Positions 1 through 9,671 of a stretch of 64,000 nucleotides of DNA are shown piece by piece. The DNA comes from Deltaproteobacteria bacterium (GTDB taxonomy: Bacteria; Desulfobacterota; Deferrisomatia; Deferrisomatales; JACRMM01): assembly GCA_016214985.1 (NCBI GenBank), contig JACRMM010000035.1, positions 30,052 through 94,051 of the forward strand. The letters are read 5' to 3'. The notes under the pieces were generated by a model. That model saw only the letters and a list, made by a program, of their open reading frames with translations. It was not told the DNA's origin and made no database searches. The translations under genes and the position numbers were made by a program. The stretch's first letter is position 1. Every line of letters starts with the position of its first letter.

Positions 1-1
1 C

Positions 2-3000
2 ACCCTGGACGGAGCTGCCCAGGTGGAGCTCGCGGCGAGCCCCCAGGTCTTCACGGTCAAGCCGCCCACCGCCGGGCCCTACACCGTGAGCAAGGACGGG
101 CTCGGCAAGTTCACGCAGGAAGTGACCTTCGTACTCCCGAAGCCGGCCTGGTTCGGAAGTTGGCTGCCGCTCTCCGCCGGAGAGGCAGAACCCAAGGCGA
201 CGATCAAGCCCTGGCCGCCCCATGAAATCTTTCACTGGACCAACACCTTCGCAGCTACCCCCTTCGACGACTGCAGCCAGAGCGCGAAGGCCGACACCTT
301 CGAGGTGCTCGACTGCCTGGGAAACCAAGTCTACCAGATGGAGGCAGGAGGCCCCCGCGTGACCGCGAGCCTTCGCCAGGGCCCCTTGGTGACCGACCCG
401 CTCGCGCCGGCGACCTGGGGCTCCCTCAGCTCCACGAACAACGGCCCGCCGGGGTCGTCGATCGACATCGTGACCGGAGCCGTGCCCCCCCTCTACAACG
501 TCACCTACACGACCCCCCAGGCGTGCAGCCTGAGCCCTCAGCTCTCCATGCCGGCCGTGCTGAACCCCAACCTGTTCCTGAACTTCACCGCCGCCCCGGG
601 CGCCGTGGATCCGAGCCCGGACCACCGCACCCTGACCTTGAACCGGTGCACAAGCTGCGACATCGTGGCGAACCCGGCCACCATGACCGAGTGCGCGGGC
701 CAGACGACCATCACCGTCTCCGGCTGCTCGCTCAACGGCCAGACGGTGGAGCTGGAAGTCACCGGGAGCGGCAGCGGAAATGGTAAGTTTGCCTCCTCGG
801 GCACCTCGACGGCCCTTCTGACGCTCACCGGCAACCTGCCCTCGACCGCGACCGACATCCTGCGCCTGGGGACCGCCCAGGACGGGGACGAGCTGACCGT
901 GAGGGCCTACTACCCGAAGAAGCTCGGTGCCCTGTGGCAGTGCGATCCCATCAAGGTGCGAGTCTCGAGCGAGTGCCAGAAGCTCGAAATCTTCGCGGAC
1001 GCCAACCTGTCGAAGCCGGTGGGCAACGCCCAGGGGTACGAAGACTGCCTGTCGCGCATCCAGGACCTCTACTTCAAGGTCCAGGACTGCCAGGACCCGG
1101 GCGTCACGACCCTGCGCAAGGCCGTCACCGTGTATGCGATCGCCCAGAACGGCACCTGGCTCGACAAAGAGACGATCGACCTCGTGCCCCACATCCAGAC
1201 CGCGAACGGCGCGGTCACGGTGTGGCGCTCGCTGCACAACGTCACGGTCGTTCAGAGCTCTGGATACCACCTCGACGGCGACGGCGCGCTCCAGTACCCG
1301 CCGGGCTACACGATCCAGATCCTGGCCGAGTACAAGGACGTCAACGACCCCACGGAGCGCGCCTCGACGCTCTTCCAGGATCTCACCGCTCCGGTACCCA
1401 TGCCGGTGGCCACGAAGCACCGGTGCCAACAGCTCGTCACCCTCGCGGTACCCCTGCCCATCTGCTTCCCCAACGCCATCACGTCCGGCGGGGGCGGTTC
1501 GTGGAACGGCAACTATCAGGTCCATTGGGGCGACGTCGTGATCCGGGGCGACGCCGACCCCGCCTCGACGCCCAAGCGGATCGAGAAGCTCGCGGGCGCC
1601 GCGCTCGACGGCTCGTCGTACTCGGGCTCCGGCAACTCCGACCGGTTCTTCGACCTCTACGTGGGCTTCAGCAACGCGGCGGGCACCGCGGGCGGAAACC
1701 TGGCCGGCGCCGCCCCCGACACGAGCCTGCAGCCCTTCCGCACTGCCGGCTACGGGAACTACTTCCAGCGGATCTCCTACAACAAGATCACGGAGATGAT
1801 GGCCACCCTGGACTACGACACCATGAAGCAGCTCGCCCGGGATCGGGGCGTGTACTGGTACACCCTGTCCAACGGCACGATCCGGAACCCGTCCAAGAAC
1901 CTTACCGCGGACCTCGAAACCGTGCTGAGCCTTTCCAACCCGGGCGTACCCAACGCGTACCACGACGGCAAGTTCATCTTCGTCGACATCTACGGCACCG
2001 TGGACCCGGGTCCCACCACCACCGGAGCCAACGTGATGCTCAGTCCGACGCCGACCTTTGCGCTCAACGGCATCTACACCGAAGGCATTATCTTCGTCGC
2101 CGGCTCGCTGGAGTACAAGTCCGGGGGTAACGGCCGAAACATAGCGATCCAGTCGCCGCCGAGCCAGGAGACGAACATCAATACCAACAACGTGCTCACC
2201 GAAGACGATCTCCCGATCCGTCCCCTGCCGAGCGCGGCCCAACTCCCCATCACCTTGACCGACATCAACGTCAATGGGGGCGTCTACGCGAAGGGGACGA
2301 TCCAGTTCTCGGGCAGCCCCAAGATCTTCGGGGCCGTGACCGCCGAACAGGGCTTCCTGGGCAACGGCACGCCCGAGATCTGGTACAACTACAACCTCAA
2401 CGTGAGCGATCAGAACACAGCCCTCTGCGTCTACTGTTGCACCCTCGACCTCACCCCCGGCTCTGCGACCCTGCGGATCGGCGACACGACCACCCTCCAG
2501 GCGATCGGCGCCGCGGGGCAGGTGCAGTGGGTGAGCGAGAACGACCCGGTGGCGTCGGTGAGCTCCTCGGGCGTGGTCACGGCCAAGGCGGCGGGCACGG
2601 CCCGGATCAAGGCGGTGGACCAGAACAACTGCCCGTCGTGGACGACGATCACGGTGCTGTCGCCGTGCACCGGCTTCGCGGTGACTCCTTCCAGCGCCAC
2701 GGTGGGCTTCAACGGGACCCAGACGTTCACGGCGAGCCCGGTGCCCGCCGGGAGCTCGATCCAGTGGTACAGTTCCGACCCGGCCGTCGCGTCGGTGCTC
2801 GCCGTCGGCAGCAGCACCACGGCGACGGGCCTCGCCGTGCCCAGCGCGACGACGATCACCGTGAACGCCCACGACGCCAACGGCATCTGCCCCAACGCCT
2901 CGGCCCTGCTCACGGTCAACCCCCCCAGCTGCACGATCGGGTCGGTAACCGTGAGCCCTACCTCGGAAACGGTCGGCCAGGCGCTGGTTCAGGCTTCCAT

Positions 3001-3409
3001 CACGGGCACGGCCCGGGGTTCGCTGACCTGGAGCTCCACGGCGCCGGCCACGGTGAACCCGAGCGGACTGGTAACGGGCGTGGCGCCGGGCACAGCCACC
3101 ATCACCGCCACCGACAGCTTCTTTACGGGCGGCACGTGCAAGGCAGACACCTCGGTGACGATCAACTGCGGCCTGACCATCAGCGGACCAGCTACGGTGC
3201 AAAAGGCCCATACCATCCAGCTCACCGCGAGCGGCGGCGTCGCGCCGATCACCTGGGATTCGAGCCAGACCAACCGGGCCACCGTGACCTCGCCGGCCAA
3301 CCCCACGACCGTGACCGGCGGCAACGTGAACCAGAACAGGACCGTCACCATCACGGCTACCGACTCCCAGGGGTGCACGAAGAGCGTGTCGATCACCGTT
3401 ACGCCGTAG
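2..3409 (+). CDS. Giant extracellular protein with Big_2-like repeats, 5' end outside window
   Basis: The frame is open from base 2, so the gene starts upstream of the window; the first visible start-like codon, GTG at 23, is internal. About 1,135 residues are visible. Cys-rich segments (for example NRCTSCD, around residue 217) are followed near residue 507 by a VHWGD stretch and then a Gly/Asn-rich region (TEGIIFVAGS, VNGGVYAKG, IFGAVTAEQG) that reads like a beta-solenoid. From about residue 813 come four bacterial Ig-like (Big_2) repeats. The middle 600-700 residues are clearly paralogous to the C-terminal part of the PilW-like protein at 5608-9567 (shared LDYD-T-K-LA and HWGD motifs and a CC pair before the Ig repeats). 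A terminator follows, so it is transcribed apart from the pilin genes. An adhesin or pilus-tip role is inference; no PilY1 propeller is visible. Confidence 0.85.
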   Translation, partial: TLDGAAQVELAASPQVFTVKPPTAGPYTVSKDGLGKFTQEVTFVLPKPAWFGSWLPLSAGEAEPKATIKPWPPHEIFHWTNTFAATPFDDCSQSAKADTFEVLDCLGNQVYQMEAGGPRVTASLRQGPLVTDPLAPATWGSLSSTNNGPPGSSIDIVTGAVPPLYNVTYTTPQACSLSPQLSMPAVLNPNLFLNFTAAPGAVDPSPDHRTLTLNRCTSCDIVANPATMTECAGQTTITVSGCSLNGQTVELEVTGSGSGNGKFASSGTSTALLTLTGNLPSTATDILRLGTAQDGDELTVRAYYPKKLGALWQCDPIKVRVSSECQKLEIFADANLSKPVGNAQGYEDCLSRIQDLYFKVQDCQDPGVTTLRKAVTVYAIAQNGTWLDKETIDLVPHIQTANGAVTVWRSLHNVTVVQSSGYHLDGDGALQYPPGYTIQILAEYKDVNDPTERASTLFQDLTAPVPMPVATKHRCQQLVTLAVPLPICFPNAITSGGGGSWNGNYQVHWGDVVIRGDADPASTPKRIEKLAGAALDGSSYSGSGNSDRFFDLYVGFSNAAGTAGGNLAGAAPDTSLQPFRTAGYGNYFQRISYNKITEMMATLDYDTMKQLARDRGVYWYTLSNGTIRNPSKNLTADLETVLSLSNPGVPNAYHDGKFIFVDIYGTVDPGPTTTGANVMLSPTPTFALNGIYTEGIIFVAGSLEYKSGGNGRNIAIQSPPSQETNINTNNVLTEDDLPIRPLPSAAQLPITLTDINVNGGVYAKGTIQFSGSPKIFGAVTAEQGFLGNGTPEIWYNYNLNVSDQNTALCVYCCTLDLTPGSATLRIGDTTTLQAIGAAGQVQWVSENDPVASVSSSGVVTAKAAGTARIKAVDQNNCPSWTTITVLSPCTGFAVTPSSATVGFNGTQTFTASPVPAGSSIQWYSSDPAVASVLAVGSSTTATGLAVPSATTITVNAHDANGICPNASALLTVNPPSCTIGSVTVSPTSETVGQALVQASITGTARGSLTWSSTAPATVNPSGLVTGVAPGTATITATDSFFTGGTCKADTSVTINCGLTISGPATVQKAHTIQLTASGGVAPITWDSSQTNRATVTSPANPTTVTGGNVNQNRTVTITATDSQGCTKSVSITVTP

Positions 3410-3432
3410 AGGCAACCGCACCCCCCCTCCGA

Positions 3433-3471
3433 CGAGAGCCCGGGCCGTGTGGCCCGGGCTCTCGTTCGTTT
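3433..3471 (+). terminator. Rho-independent terminator after the giant extracellular gene
   Basis: A perfect 14-bp stem (CGAGAGCCCGGGCC with its complement) with a GTGT loop spans 3433-3464 and is followed by TTCGTTT. It lies 24 bases after the stop codon at 3409. The U-tract is broken, but the stem is very stable. Confidence 0.85.
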
Positions 3472-3726
3472 CAACCGAGGAGTGGAGTGCCCAACGGGGG
3501 AACGTAAGGAGGAGAATTGGGAGAATTGGGGATGTCCTATATCTGACGTCAAGAAGCGCGGCCCACAGAACCCGGCCCCTGCGGGCTCGCGGTCGCCGCC
3601 TGCGCGTTTCGCTCTCGTCGTCGCCCGGATCCGCACGCCTCCGCGTTTTTCCTTCTCCCCATCTTGCATTTTCGGCGTCTCCTGCTAGGTTCTCCGTCTC
3701 TGATTCGAGAAGGGGAGACGCGTGCC
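3472..3726. other. Intergenic region upstream of the minor pilin operon
   Basis: No convincing gene. At 3511-3531 there is a tandem GGAGAATT-type repeat (GGAGAATTGGGAGAATTGGGG), a motif style often seen in dispersed intergenic repeats. A possible promoter for the pilin operon lies at 3664-3691. Confidence 0.5.
3664..3691 (+). promoter_or_regulatory. Possible sigma-70 promoter of the minor pilin operon
   Basis: TTGCAT at 3664-3669 and TAGGTT at 3686-3691 are separated by 16 bp, 36 bp before the GTG start at 3727. Only moderately consensus-like. I see no -24/-12 sigma-54 element. Confidence 0.4.
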
Positions 3727-4668
3727 GTGGACGACCGCCGAGGCTTCGCGCTGGCCGCAGCCCTGATGGTGCTCGCCCTCCTGAGCGTGCTCGGGGCGGC
3801 GGCGATCCAGTCGATGTCGATCGAGACCCGAATCTCGGCCCACGACCGCGACGCGCGCGTCGCCCTCTACGTGGCCGAGACGGCGCTGAGCGAGGCGCGC
3901 TACTACGCCTCGCGGGGCTGGGGCAAGATCCGGCCCGCGGGCACTGCAACGGTCGAGGTCGAGACCCCCCTGCCGCCAGGCCTTGCCTGGAACACAGACC
4001 GCTACCGCGGGTTCACGCTGGTCGATCGGGGCGGAGCACCCTTTGCCATCCTGTCCCACACCGACGCCGCCACCCCGCCGGTCCTTACCCTCTCCGTCCC
4101 CGGCGCCCCCCCGCAGCCCGGCCGCTTCACTCTCGTGCGCAGGATCCCCGCCTCGGCCGTCTGGTCCGACCCGGACCTGATCGTCGACGACGATCCCACT
4201 AACCCTTGGTCCGCGTCGTCTCCCGTGAACGGCTGGGCCGGCTGGACGCTGTGGAACGCCGACGGCGACGCCTTCCGGGTGCGTGCGTCCTCCACGGGCC
4301 CGGCGTCCGCGGGGCCCGGCCTCTCGGTCCGACTCACCGTGACGCTACCCGCCGGCGTCCCGACCTCCGGAGCGGGGCCCTACGAGCTCTCCCTGAACCC
4401 CTGGCTCCGCGACGCCGCGGCCGGCGCGACGCTGCCCGGCGACGACCAGCCCACCGAGCCGGGCTGGGGCCGGACGATCTACCTCGACGCCGGCCACCAC
4501 GACGTCCTCGGCTCTGCCGCGATCGAAACCGTGGAGGAGGATCCCGGCGTCTACCGGCTGACGGCCACGGGCCGGTCGGGCCCCAGCCTTCGCCAGGTGA
4601 CCCTGCGGGTCCTGCTGGCCGGCCGCGCGGACCAGCGCAGCCGGGACTGGGCCGTGGTGGCGCCGTGA
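3727..4668 (+). CDS. PilX-like minor type IV prepilin
   Basis: 313 residues. A GTG start at 3727 is chosen because GGGGAG sits 8 bases upstream and it puts the prepilin signal at the N-terminus: DDRRG followed by FALAAALMVLALLSVLG, a short basic leader and a hydrophobic helix in the PilX N-terminal style (no Glu5, as is usual for this subfamily). The helix runs on as an amphipathic stretch (SIETRISAHDRDARVALYVAETAL), and the rest is a soluble Ser/Pro/Gly-rich domain. PilX-like proteins are minor pilins assembled at the pilus tip or priming complex. First gene of a four-gene operon; its stop overlaps the GTG of the FimT-like gene. Confidence 0.85.
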   Translation: MDDRRGFALAAALMVLALLSVLGAAAIQSMSIETRISAHDRDARVALYVAETALSEARYYASRGWGKIRPAGTATVEVETPLPPGLAWNTDRYRGFTLVDRGGAPFAILSHTDAATPPVLTLSVPGAPPQPGRFTLVRRIPASAVWSDPDLIVDDDPTNPWSASSPVNGWAGWTLWNADGDAFRVRASSTGPASAGPGLSVRLTVTLPAGVPTSGAGPYELSLNPWLRDAAAGATLPGDDQPTEPGWGRTIYLDAGHHDVLGSAAIETVEEDPGVYRLTATGRSGPSLRQVTLRVLLAGRADQRSRDWAVVAP

Positions 4669-5219
4669 GGGCCCGCGCGGGCGTGACCCTCGTGGAGCTC
4701 GCGGCCGTGCTGGCGGTGGTGGGCGTGCTCGCGGCGGTGGCCGTGCCGTACCTGCTCGGAACGCTCCCCGCCTTTCGCGTGAACGCCGCGGCGCGCCAGT
4801 TGGTCGGCGACTTCCGCCTGGCGCGGACCCTGGCCGTGGACCGCAACACCGACGTCCTGATCCAGTTCCACGCCCCGACGGCGAACGACTACACCCTGGC
4901 CCTCGACACCTACCCGCCGCCCGGCGGCGACCACCACATCACGGCCGAGGACGAGCCGGTGAAGGTCGTGCGCGTGGCCGCCCTGTACGAGGGCATCGAG
5001 TTCACGCCGAGTCCCGGGGGCGGTCCGCCGGCCGACGGGGTTACGTTTACCAACGACCTCGCCAACTTCAACCCCGACGGCCACGGGGTATCGGGCACCG
5101 TCTACGTCCGGCCGGCGGCTGACGCGGGGCGCACCCGGTCTCGGGAGCGCAGGGTCACGGTCGACGGCAGCACGGGCCGGGCGCGGATTCAACGCTGGAC
5201 GGGCTCAGAATGGGAATGA
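4665..5219 (+). CDS. FimT/GspH-like minor type IV pseudopilin
   Basis: 184 residues, starting at GTG 4665, which overlaps the previous stop (GTGA). The prepilin peptidase site is textbook: RARAG then VTLVELAAVLAVVGVLAAVAVP, with Glu at mature position 5. After the helix comes the GspH/FimT pattern FRVNAARQLVGDFRLARTLAVDRN and a small beta domain ending RRVTVDGSTGRARIQRW. The upstream part of the same reading frame (from 4206) lies inside pilX and is not coding. The gene overlaps the PilV-like gene by 10 bases. Its likely role is as a minor pilin in the priming complex of a type IV pilus. Confidence 0.85.
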   Translation: MRARAGVTLVELAAVLAVVGVLAAVAVPYLLGTLPAFRVNAAARQLVGDFRLARTLAVDRNTDVLIQFHAPTANDYTLALDTYPPPGGDHHITAEDEPVKVVRVAALYEGIEFTPSPGGGPPADGVTFTNDLANFNPDGHGVSGTVYVRPAADAGRTRSRERRVTVDGSTGRARIQRWTGSEWE

Positions 5220-5605
5220 GCGTGAGCCCGCGACGCGCGGCCCAGACGGGTGTCACGCTGGTGGAGACACTGGTGGCCATGGCGGTGTTCGCCGTGGGCA
5301 TCACGGCCTTCGCCCCCCTGCTCGTGAGCACCGTGCGGGCCAACGACGCGGCGGCGGTGCGCGGGCGGGCCGTCGGGTACGCGCAGGAGAAGGCCGAGGA
5401 GCTCCGCGGCGAGCCCTTCGACGACCTCGCGGCCGGAGCCGACACCCCGGCCCCGGGGTTCAGCCGCCAGTGGCGCCTGCTCGACGTGCCCGCCGTGGCA
5501 GGCGACGGCGGCGACCTCAAGCGCGTGTGCGCCACCGTATCGTGGGACCTGCCGGGCCGAGGCGCGGGTTCGGTGACCCTCGCCCTCTCGCGCGCGAGGT
5601 ACTGA
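5210..5605 (+). CDS. PilV-like minor type IV prepilin
   Basis: 131 residues. Starts at ATG 5210 inside the FimT-like gene. Leader MGMSVSPRRAAQTG is followed by VTLVETLVAMAVFAVGI, a canonical type IV prepilin processing site with Glu5. The following stretch (RGRAVGYAQEKAEELRGEPFDDL) fits the PilV/type IV pilin modification family, in which an AEELR-like motif follows the helix. A short C-terminal beta domain ends in LALSRARY. The stop is 2 bases from the ATG of the giant PilW-like gene, so translation is probably coupled. Confidence 0.85.
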   Translation: MGMSVSPRRAAQTGVTLVETLVAMAVFAVGITAFAPLLVSTVRANDAAAVRGRAVGYAQEKAEELRGEPFDDLAAGADTPAPGFSRQWRLLDVPAVAGDGGDLKRVCATVSWDLPGRGAGSVTLALSRARY

Positions 5606-5607
5606 CC

Positions 5608-8600
5608 ATGGCGACGTCCGTCCGCGGCCAAGCGCCCGCGCCCAGAGGGCGGGGCGGCTTCACCCTGGTGGAGCTCCTGGTGACCCTCGCGGTGGCCGGG
5701 TTCCTCATCGCCCTGATCTACCAGTTCTTCCTCGCCCAGCAGCGAAGCCACACGCTGCAGGAAGACGTGGCCGACGCCCAGCAGAGCGGCCGCGTGGCTC
5801 TCGAAGAGCTCACCCGCTCGCTCACCTCCCTCGGCGCCGGCACCGACCTGGAGCACGGCCAGGTGCGGATCCTCGTGGCCCAGCCGTACCAGCTCGTGTT
5901 CAACGCCGACCTGGATCCCGCGAAGGCCGCACTGCCGCCCGGGACCGCGGTGCCGGGCGCCGGGCCGGGAGACCCTTACCCGGTCATCCCGGCCGGCACC
6001 AACGCGGTCTCTTGGACGGCGGAGACGTACCGCTACACCCTGGACCGAAACAACGACGGCGCCGTGACCGCAGCCGACTGGCAGCAGGGCCGCCACTACA
6101 CCCTGTTTCGGGAGAAGAACGGAGGCGCCAACGAAGAGGTCGCCTCGCTCGTGGCCAACCCGAGCGTCGGGCGGGCGCTCTTCGTCTACTGGGGCGACTT
6201 CGACGGCAACGGCACCCTGGAACCGCTCACCCAGGTAAACGCCGCCACCAGCTCCCGCGTGGCGGCCGGAGAGGCCCTCGACGCGGTCATCCGCCGGGTC
6301 GAGGTTCACCTGGTGGCCCAGACCGCCAGCCCCGGGGCCGGAGGGGCCTACCGGCAGGTGGAGCTCAGCGCCGCGGTGTCCCCTGAGAACCTCTGGGACT
6401 GCCCGCTCGTGACCGCGCTCGACCTCCCGGGCCCTTTCCCGCTGCCCGACCTCCGCGGGATCACGACCCCGATCCGGTTTCGCGTGACGCGAGGCGGCAC
6501 ACCCGAGCCGGGCCGCACCGTGGCCTTCGAGGGGCGAGACCCCACCGGAGCCCTCCTGACGGTGACCGACCCGGCCGGCAACGCCCGGCCGGTCACCGAC
6601 GCCGCCGGGATCGTCACGGCGGTGATCCAGTGGCCCGCGGGCTGCACCGGCCTCCGGCCCGGGCCGCACACTCTGCGCGCGTGGACCGAGGAGCCGCCAA
6701 CGCTCAGCACGCCCTTCGGCACCTGCCCCTCCCACGCGGCCCTGGTTTCGATCCAGGTCGACCCCGGGCCGCCGGTCCAGGTCCACTTCGACGACCGCCT
6801 CGAGGTGCAGAGTTGCGGGGGCACCGGGGGCTCGGACACCGTAGGGTTCGTCTTCTGGGACGCCTGCGACAACCCGGTCCTCTCGGTCTCCGACCACCAG
6901 GCCGACCTCGAGGTGTCGCCCGACCCGACCTTCGTCGGCGCACTCACGCCGATTGTGCTCAATACCAAGCAAGGCACCGCGCACTACGAGTCCCCGGCCG
7001 GCGACTACTCCCGCTTTCACGTCCCCCGGGACCCCGCGGCTCCGTACCGGTACGCGGCCCGGCTGCGCGCCGTCGTCCCCGCGAGCAACCCGCCGGTGGT
7101 GCTGGGCGAGACCGAGCTCCGGGTCGAACAGGTGCCGACGGCGCTCGCGGACCTCACCGCAAACCTCAATCGCACCCCCTTCACCGACTGCCCCGACCCG
7201 GCGGTGCCCGTGACGGAGACCTTCGCGGTCCGCGACGAGTGCGGCAACCGAATCCCGACCCTCTCGGGCACCGGCGCCTCGGTGACGGCCCTCTTCTCGC
7301 CCCAGCCCCTCCCGGGGTGGCCCGCTCCGGGCCAGGGCACCATCGCCTCCCCCGGCAACCAGGTCGCCTTCTCGACGACCCCCCTGTCGGTGGTCCAGCA
7401 CGACGGGGTGGACGGCGAGTTCGCGGTGAGTTACCAAGCACCCACCTGCACCGTGGGCGCCTTCACCTACCGCCCCCAGCTTTCCCTCACCCCCTCCTGG
7501 CCGGGCGCCGCCCCCCAGACGCTTTCCCTGACGGTCGGCCCCTGCGGCGGGTGCTCGGTCCAGGTGGTCGACGCTGCGGGCAACCCGGTGACGCACCTGA
7601 ACCGGGCGTGCGACGGCCGCTCGGACCTCGTCGTGACGCGGTGCGTGCCCATAGGCACCACGGCCGAGGTGGTGATCGGCCGCGTGGTCGGCTCGGGCCT
7701 GCTCAGCCTCGCCCGAAACAGCCCCCTCGACCGGGCGACCGTCACCTTCAACGGCAGCGGGGCCGGTCAGACCGCCCGGCTATCCCTTTTCATCGGCACC
7801 GCCCGGACGGGCGACGTATTCCGGATCGCGGCCTTCCTCCCGAGTCAGGCGGCGGTCCAGGCGGGCAACGGGGTGCTGTGCCAGAGCGAGCCGCTCTCGG
7901 TCGACACGCGCTGCTCCGAGATCCTCGTCAGCGCGGTGCCCGACAATCCCCAGGCCGTGCCCGCGCACCTGCCCGCCGACGCGACGCCCCTGTGCGGCGC
8001 CGAGCGCACGCCCGTGTACTTCCGCGTGAAGGACTGCGACCAGAACGTGCACGATAACGCCCGGGACGACATCAAGAACACCGCCGGCACGAGCCGGGGG
8101 CTCCAGGTGGAGGTCGTGGACGCCGGCGGCGCGGTGCTGGACCGGGAGGGGCCGGATCTGTTCGAGGTGGACGTCCACGGCAACCGCCTGACGGATAGCC
8201 CCTACTTCCAGGGCACGCTGCCCCTCACCCACGACCCGGCCGACGCGAGCTTCAGCGGCCGGCTGCGCGTGCCGGACGACCGGGTCACCACCCTGCGGGC
8301 GCAGTACGTGGACCCCGACGACCCGAGCGACAACCTGAGCGTGGCCGAGGCGCTCGTCATCCCCCCGCTCCCGGTGTGCCTGGCCCAGCCGCTGCTCGCC
8401 GGGGGTGACTGGGCGGGGCCCCTGAGGGTCCACTGGGGCGACGCGGTGGTCGGCGGGGATCTGGCCCTGCCCGACCCGCCGAACCTCGTGGCCAAGGACG
8501 CGGGGGCCGCCGTGAGCGCGGCGCCCTACGGCCCCGGGTTTGAAGACCGGTTCTTCGACGCCTACGTGGGCGGGGTCATCTCGATCGGCGCCGCGGCCCT

Positions 8601-9567
8601 GCCCGCCACGCTCCAGCCCGACCAGCCGTTCCTCGCCGGAGGCTCCGGAGCGGCCTTCGCCCTGGATCGCGGCAACTATCTCCAGGCCGTGCCCGGCGTG
8701 GCCTCGCTCTTCGCCCGGCTCGACTACGACACCCTCAAGACCCTGGCCTTGGCGCGCCGGGCCTACTGGGAGCCGGAGTCCGGAGGCCTCCTCCGCAACC
8801 CCGCGACCCTCCAGCAGGGCACGTTCGCGGAGATCACGCGCCTTCCCGGCCCCGGACGGACCAGCCCGACCCACGACGGGACGTTCCTCTTCGTCGACGC
8901 GCCGCCGGGCCTCCAGTCGTCCTCACAGCTCGACCAGGCGCCCCTGGCAAGCCTCCCGGTGTACGAGGTTGCCGGCCCCTGGTACTCGGAAGGGTTTCTG
9001 TACGTGGCCGGCTCGGTCCGGTTCGTCTCCTCCTCCGGCGCCCAGGCCGTCGGCGCCCAGGCGCCGGCATCGCTCGACGCGCGCTACGACGAGAACCGCG
9101 GCGGCCTCAGCCGGGCGGACCTCCCGCTCGACTTCGCCCAGCCCGTCACCCTCGCGCCGGCAGGCGCCCTCGGCGTCCACCTGAACGGGGCGCTGTACTG
9201 CGATGGGGAGGTCCGACTGCCCGACGGCTTCCGGGTCTACGGCGCCGTGGCGGCCGAGCGGGGCGGCCAGGCGGCGTCCACCGCGGAGGTGTGGTACGAC
9301 CCCCGGTGGCGAGGGGCCCGAGCAGAGCTCTGCTCGCGCTGCTGCCGCCTCGGCGTGAGCCCCTCCTCTCCCCGGGTCTCCACCGCCGGGACCTTGGCCC
9401 TGGCCGCGACCGGCGCCCAGGGCGCGGTGGTGTGGGAGAGCCTCGCACCCCAGGTGGCCGCGGTGAGCCAGAGCGGGGTCGTCACGCCCCTGGCCGTCGG
9501 GCGCGCGGTGATCCATCTCGTGGACGGCGCGGGGTGCGTGGCGGAGACCGAGGTGGAGGTGTTCTGA
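5608..9567 (+). CDS. Giant PilW-type prepilin fused to a ~1,200-residue extracellular region
   Basis: 1,319 residues from ATG 5608. The N-terminus is a PilW-like prepilin: APRGRGG, then FTLVELLVTLAVAGFLIALIYQFF, then a QQSGRVALEELTRSLTSLGAG stretch typical of PilW. PilW proteins are normally about 300-400 residues. Here the reading frame continues through Ig-like/Cys-containing segments, a VHWGD region near residue 940 and a solenoid-like part, to one Big_2-like repeat at about 1244-1319 preceded by a CC pair. Residues from about 640 onward are paralogous to the protein ending at 3409. No frame break is visible. It looks like a minor pilin carrying a large adhesive or receptor head; that role is inference. 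Last gene of the operon. Confidence 0.85.
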   Translation: MATSVRGQAPAPRGRGGFTLVELLVTLAVAGFLIALIYQFFLAQQRSHTLQEDVADAQQSGRVALEELTRSLTSLGAGTDLEHGQVRILVAQPYQLVFNADLDPAKAALPPGTAVPGAGPGDPYPVIPAGTNAVSWTAETYRYTLDRNNDGAVTAADWQQGRHYTLFREKNGGANEEVASLVANPSVGRALFVYWGDFDGNGTLEPLTQVNAATSSRVAAGEALDAVIRRVEVHLVAQTASPGAGGAYRQVELSAAVSPENLWDCPLVTALDLPGPFPLPDLRGITTPIRFRVTRGGTPEPGRTVAFEGRDPTGALLTVTDPAGNARPVTDAAGIVTAVIQWPAGCTGLRPGPHTLRAWTEEPPTLSTPFGTCPSHAALVSIQVDPGPPVQVHFDDRLEVQSCGGTGGSDTVGFVFWDACDNPVLSVSDHQADLEVSPDPTFVGALTPIVLNTKQGTAHYESPAGDYSRFHVPRDPAAPYRYAARLRAVVPASNPPVVLGETELRVEQVPTALADLTANLNRTPFTDCPDPAVPVTETFAVRDECGNRIPTLSGTGASVTALFSPQPLPGWPAPGQGTIASPGNQVAFSTTPLSVVQHDGVDGEFAVSYQAPTCTVGAFTYRPQLSLTPSWPGAAPQTLSLTVGPCGGCSVQVVDAAGNPVTHLNRACDGRSDLVVTRCVPIGTTAEVVIGRVVGSGLLSLARNSPLDRATVTFNGSGAGQTARLSLFIGTARTGDVFRIAAFLPSQAAVQAGNGVLCQSEPLSVDTRCSEILVSAVPDNPQAVPAHLPADATPLCGAERTPVYFRVKDCDQNVHDNARDDIKNTAGTSRGLQVEVVDAGGAVLDREGPDLFEVDVHGNRLTDSPYFQGTLPLTHDPADASFSGRLRVPDDRVTTLRAQYVDPDDPSDNLSVAEALVIPPLPVCLAQPLLAGGDWAGPLRVHWGDAVVGGDLALPDPPNLVAKDAGAAVSAAPYGPGFEDRFFDAYVGGVISIGAAALPATLQPDQPFLAGGSGAAFALDRGNYLQAVPGVASLFARLDYDTLKTLALARRAYWEPESGGLLRNPATLQQGTFAEITRLPGPGRTSPTHDGTFLFVDAPPGLQSSSQLDQAPLASLPVYEVAGPWYSEGFLYVAGSVRFVSSSGAQAVGAQAPASLDARYDENRGGLSRADLPLDFAQPVTLAPAGALGVHLNGALYCDGEVRLPDGFRVYGAVAAERGGQAASTAEVWYDPRWRGARAELCSRCCRLGVSPSSPRVSTAGTLALAATGAQGAVVWESLAPQVAAVSQSGVVTPLAVGRAVIHLVDGAGCVAETEVEVF

Positions 9568-9671
9568 AAACCAGCGAGGGGTAGACGACGCGGCGCGATG
9601 CCCTGGCGCTGAGTCCGGCGACTGGCGCGCAAACTGCCCAGCCATCGGGATCCCGAGGGGAAGTTCACGAA

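Noticed and set aside
5155..7596. An 813-codon open frame antisense to the giant PilW-like gene
   Set aside because: Gly/Arg/Val-rich composition, no motifs, and it crosses three prepilin genes with clear signals on the plus strand.
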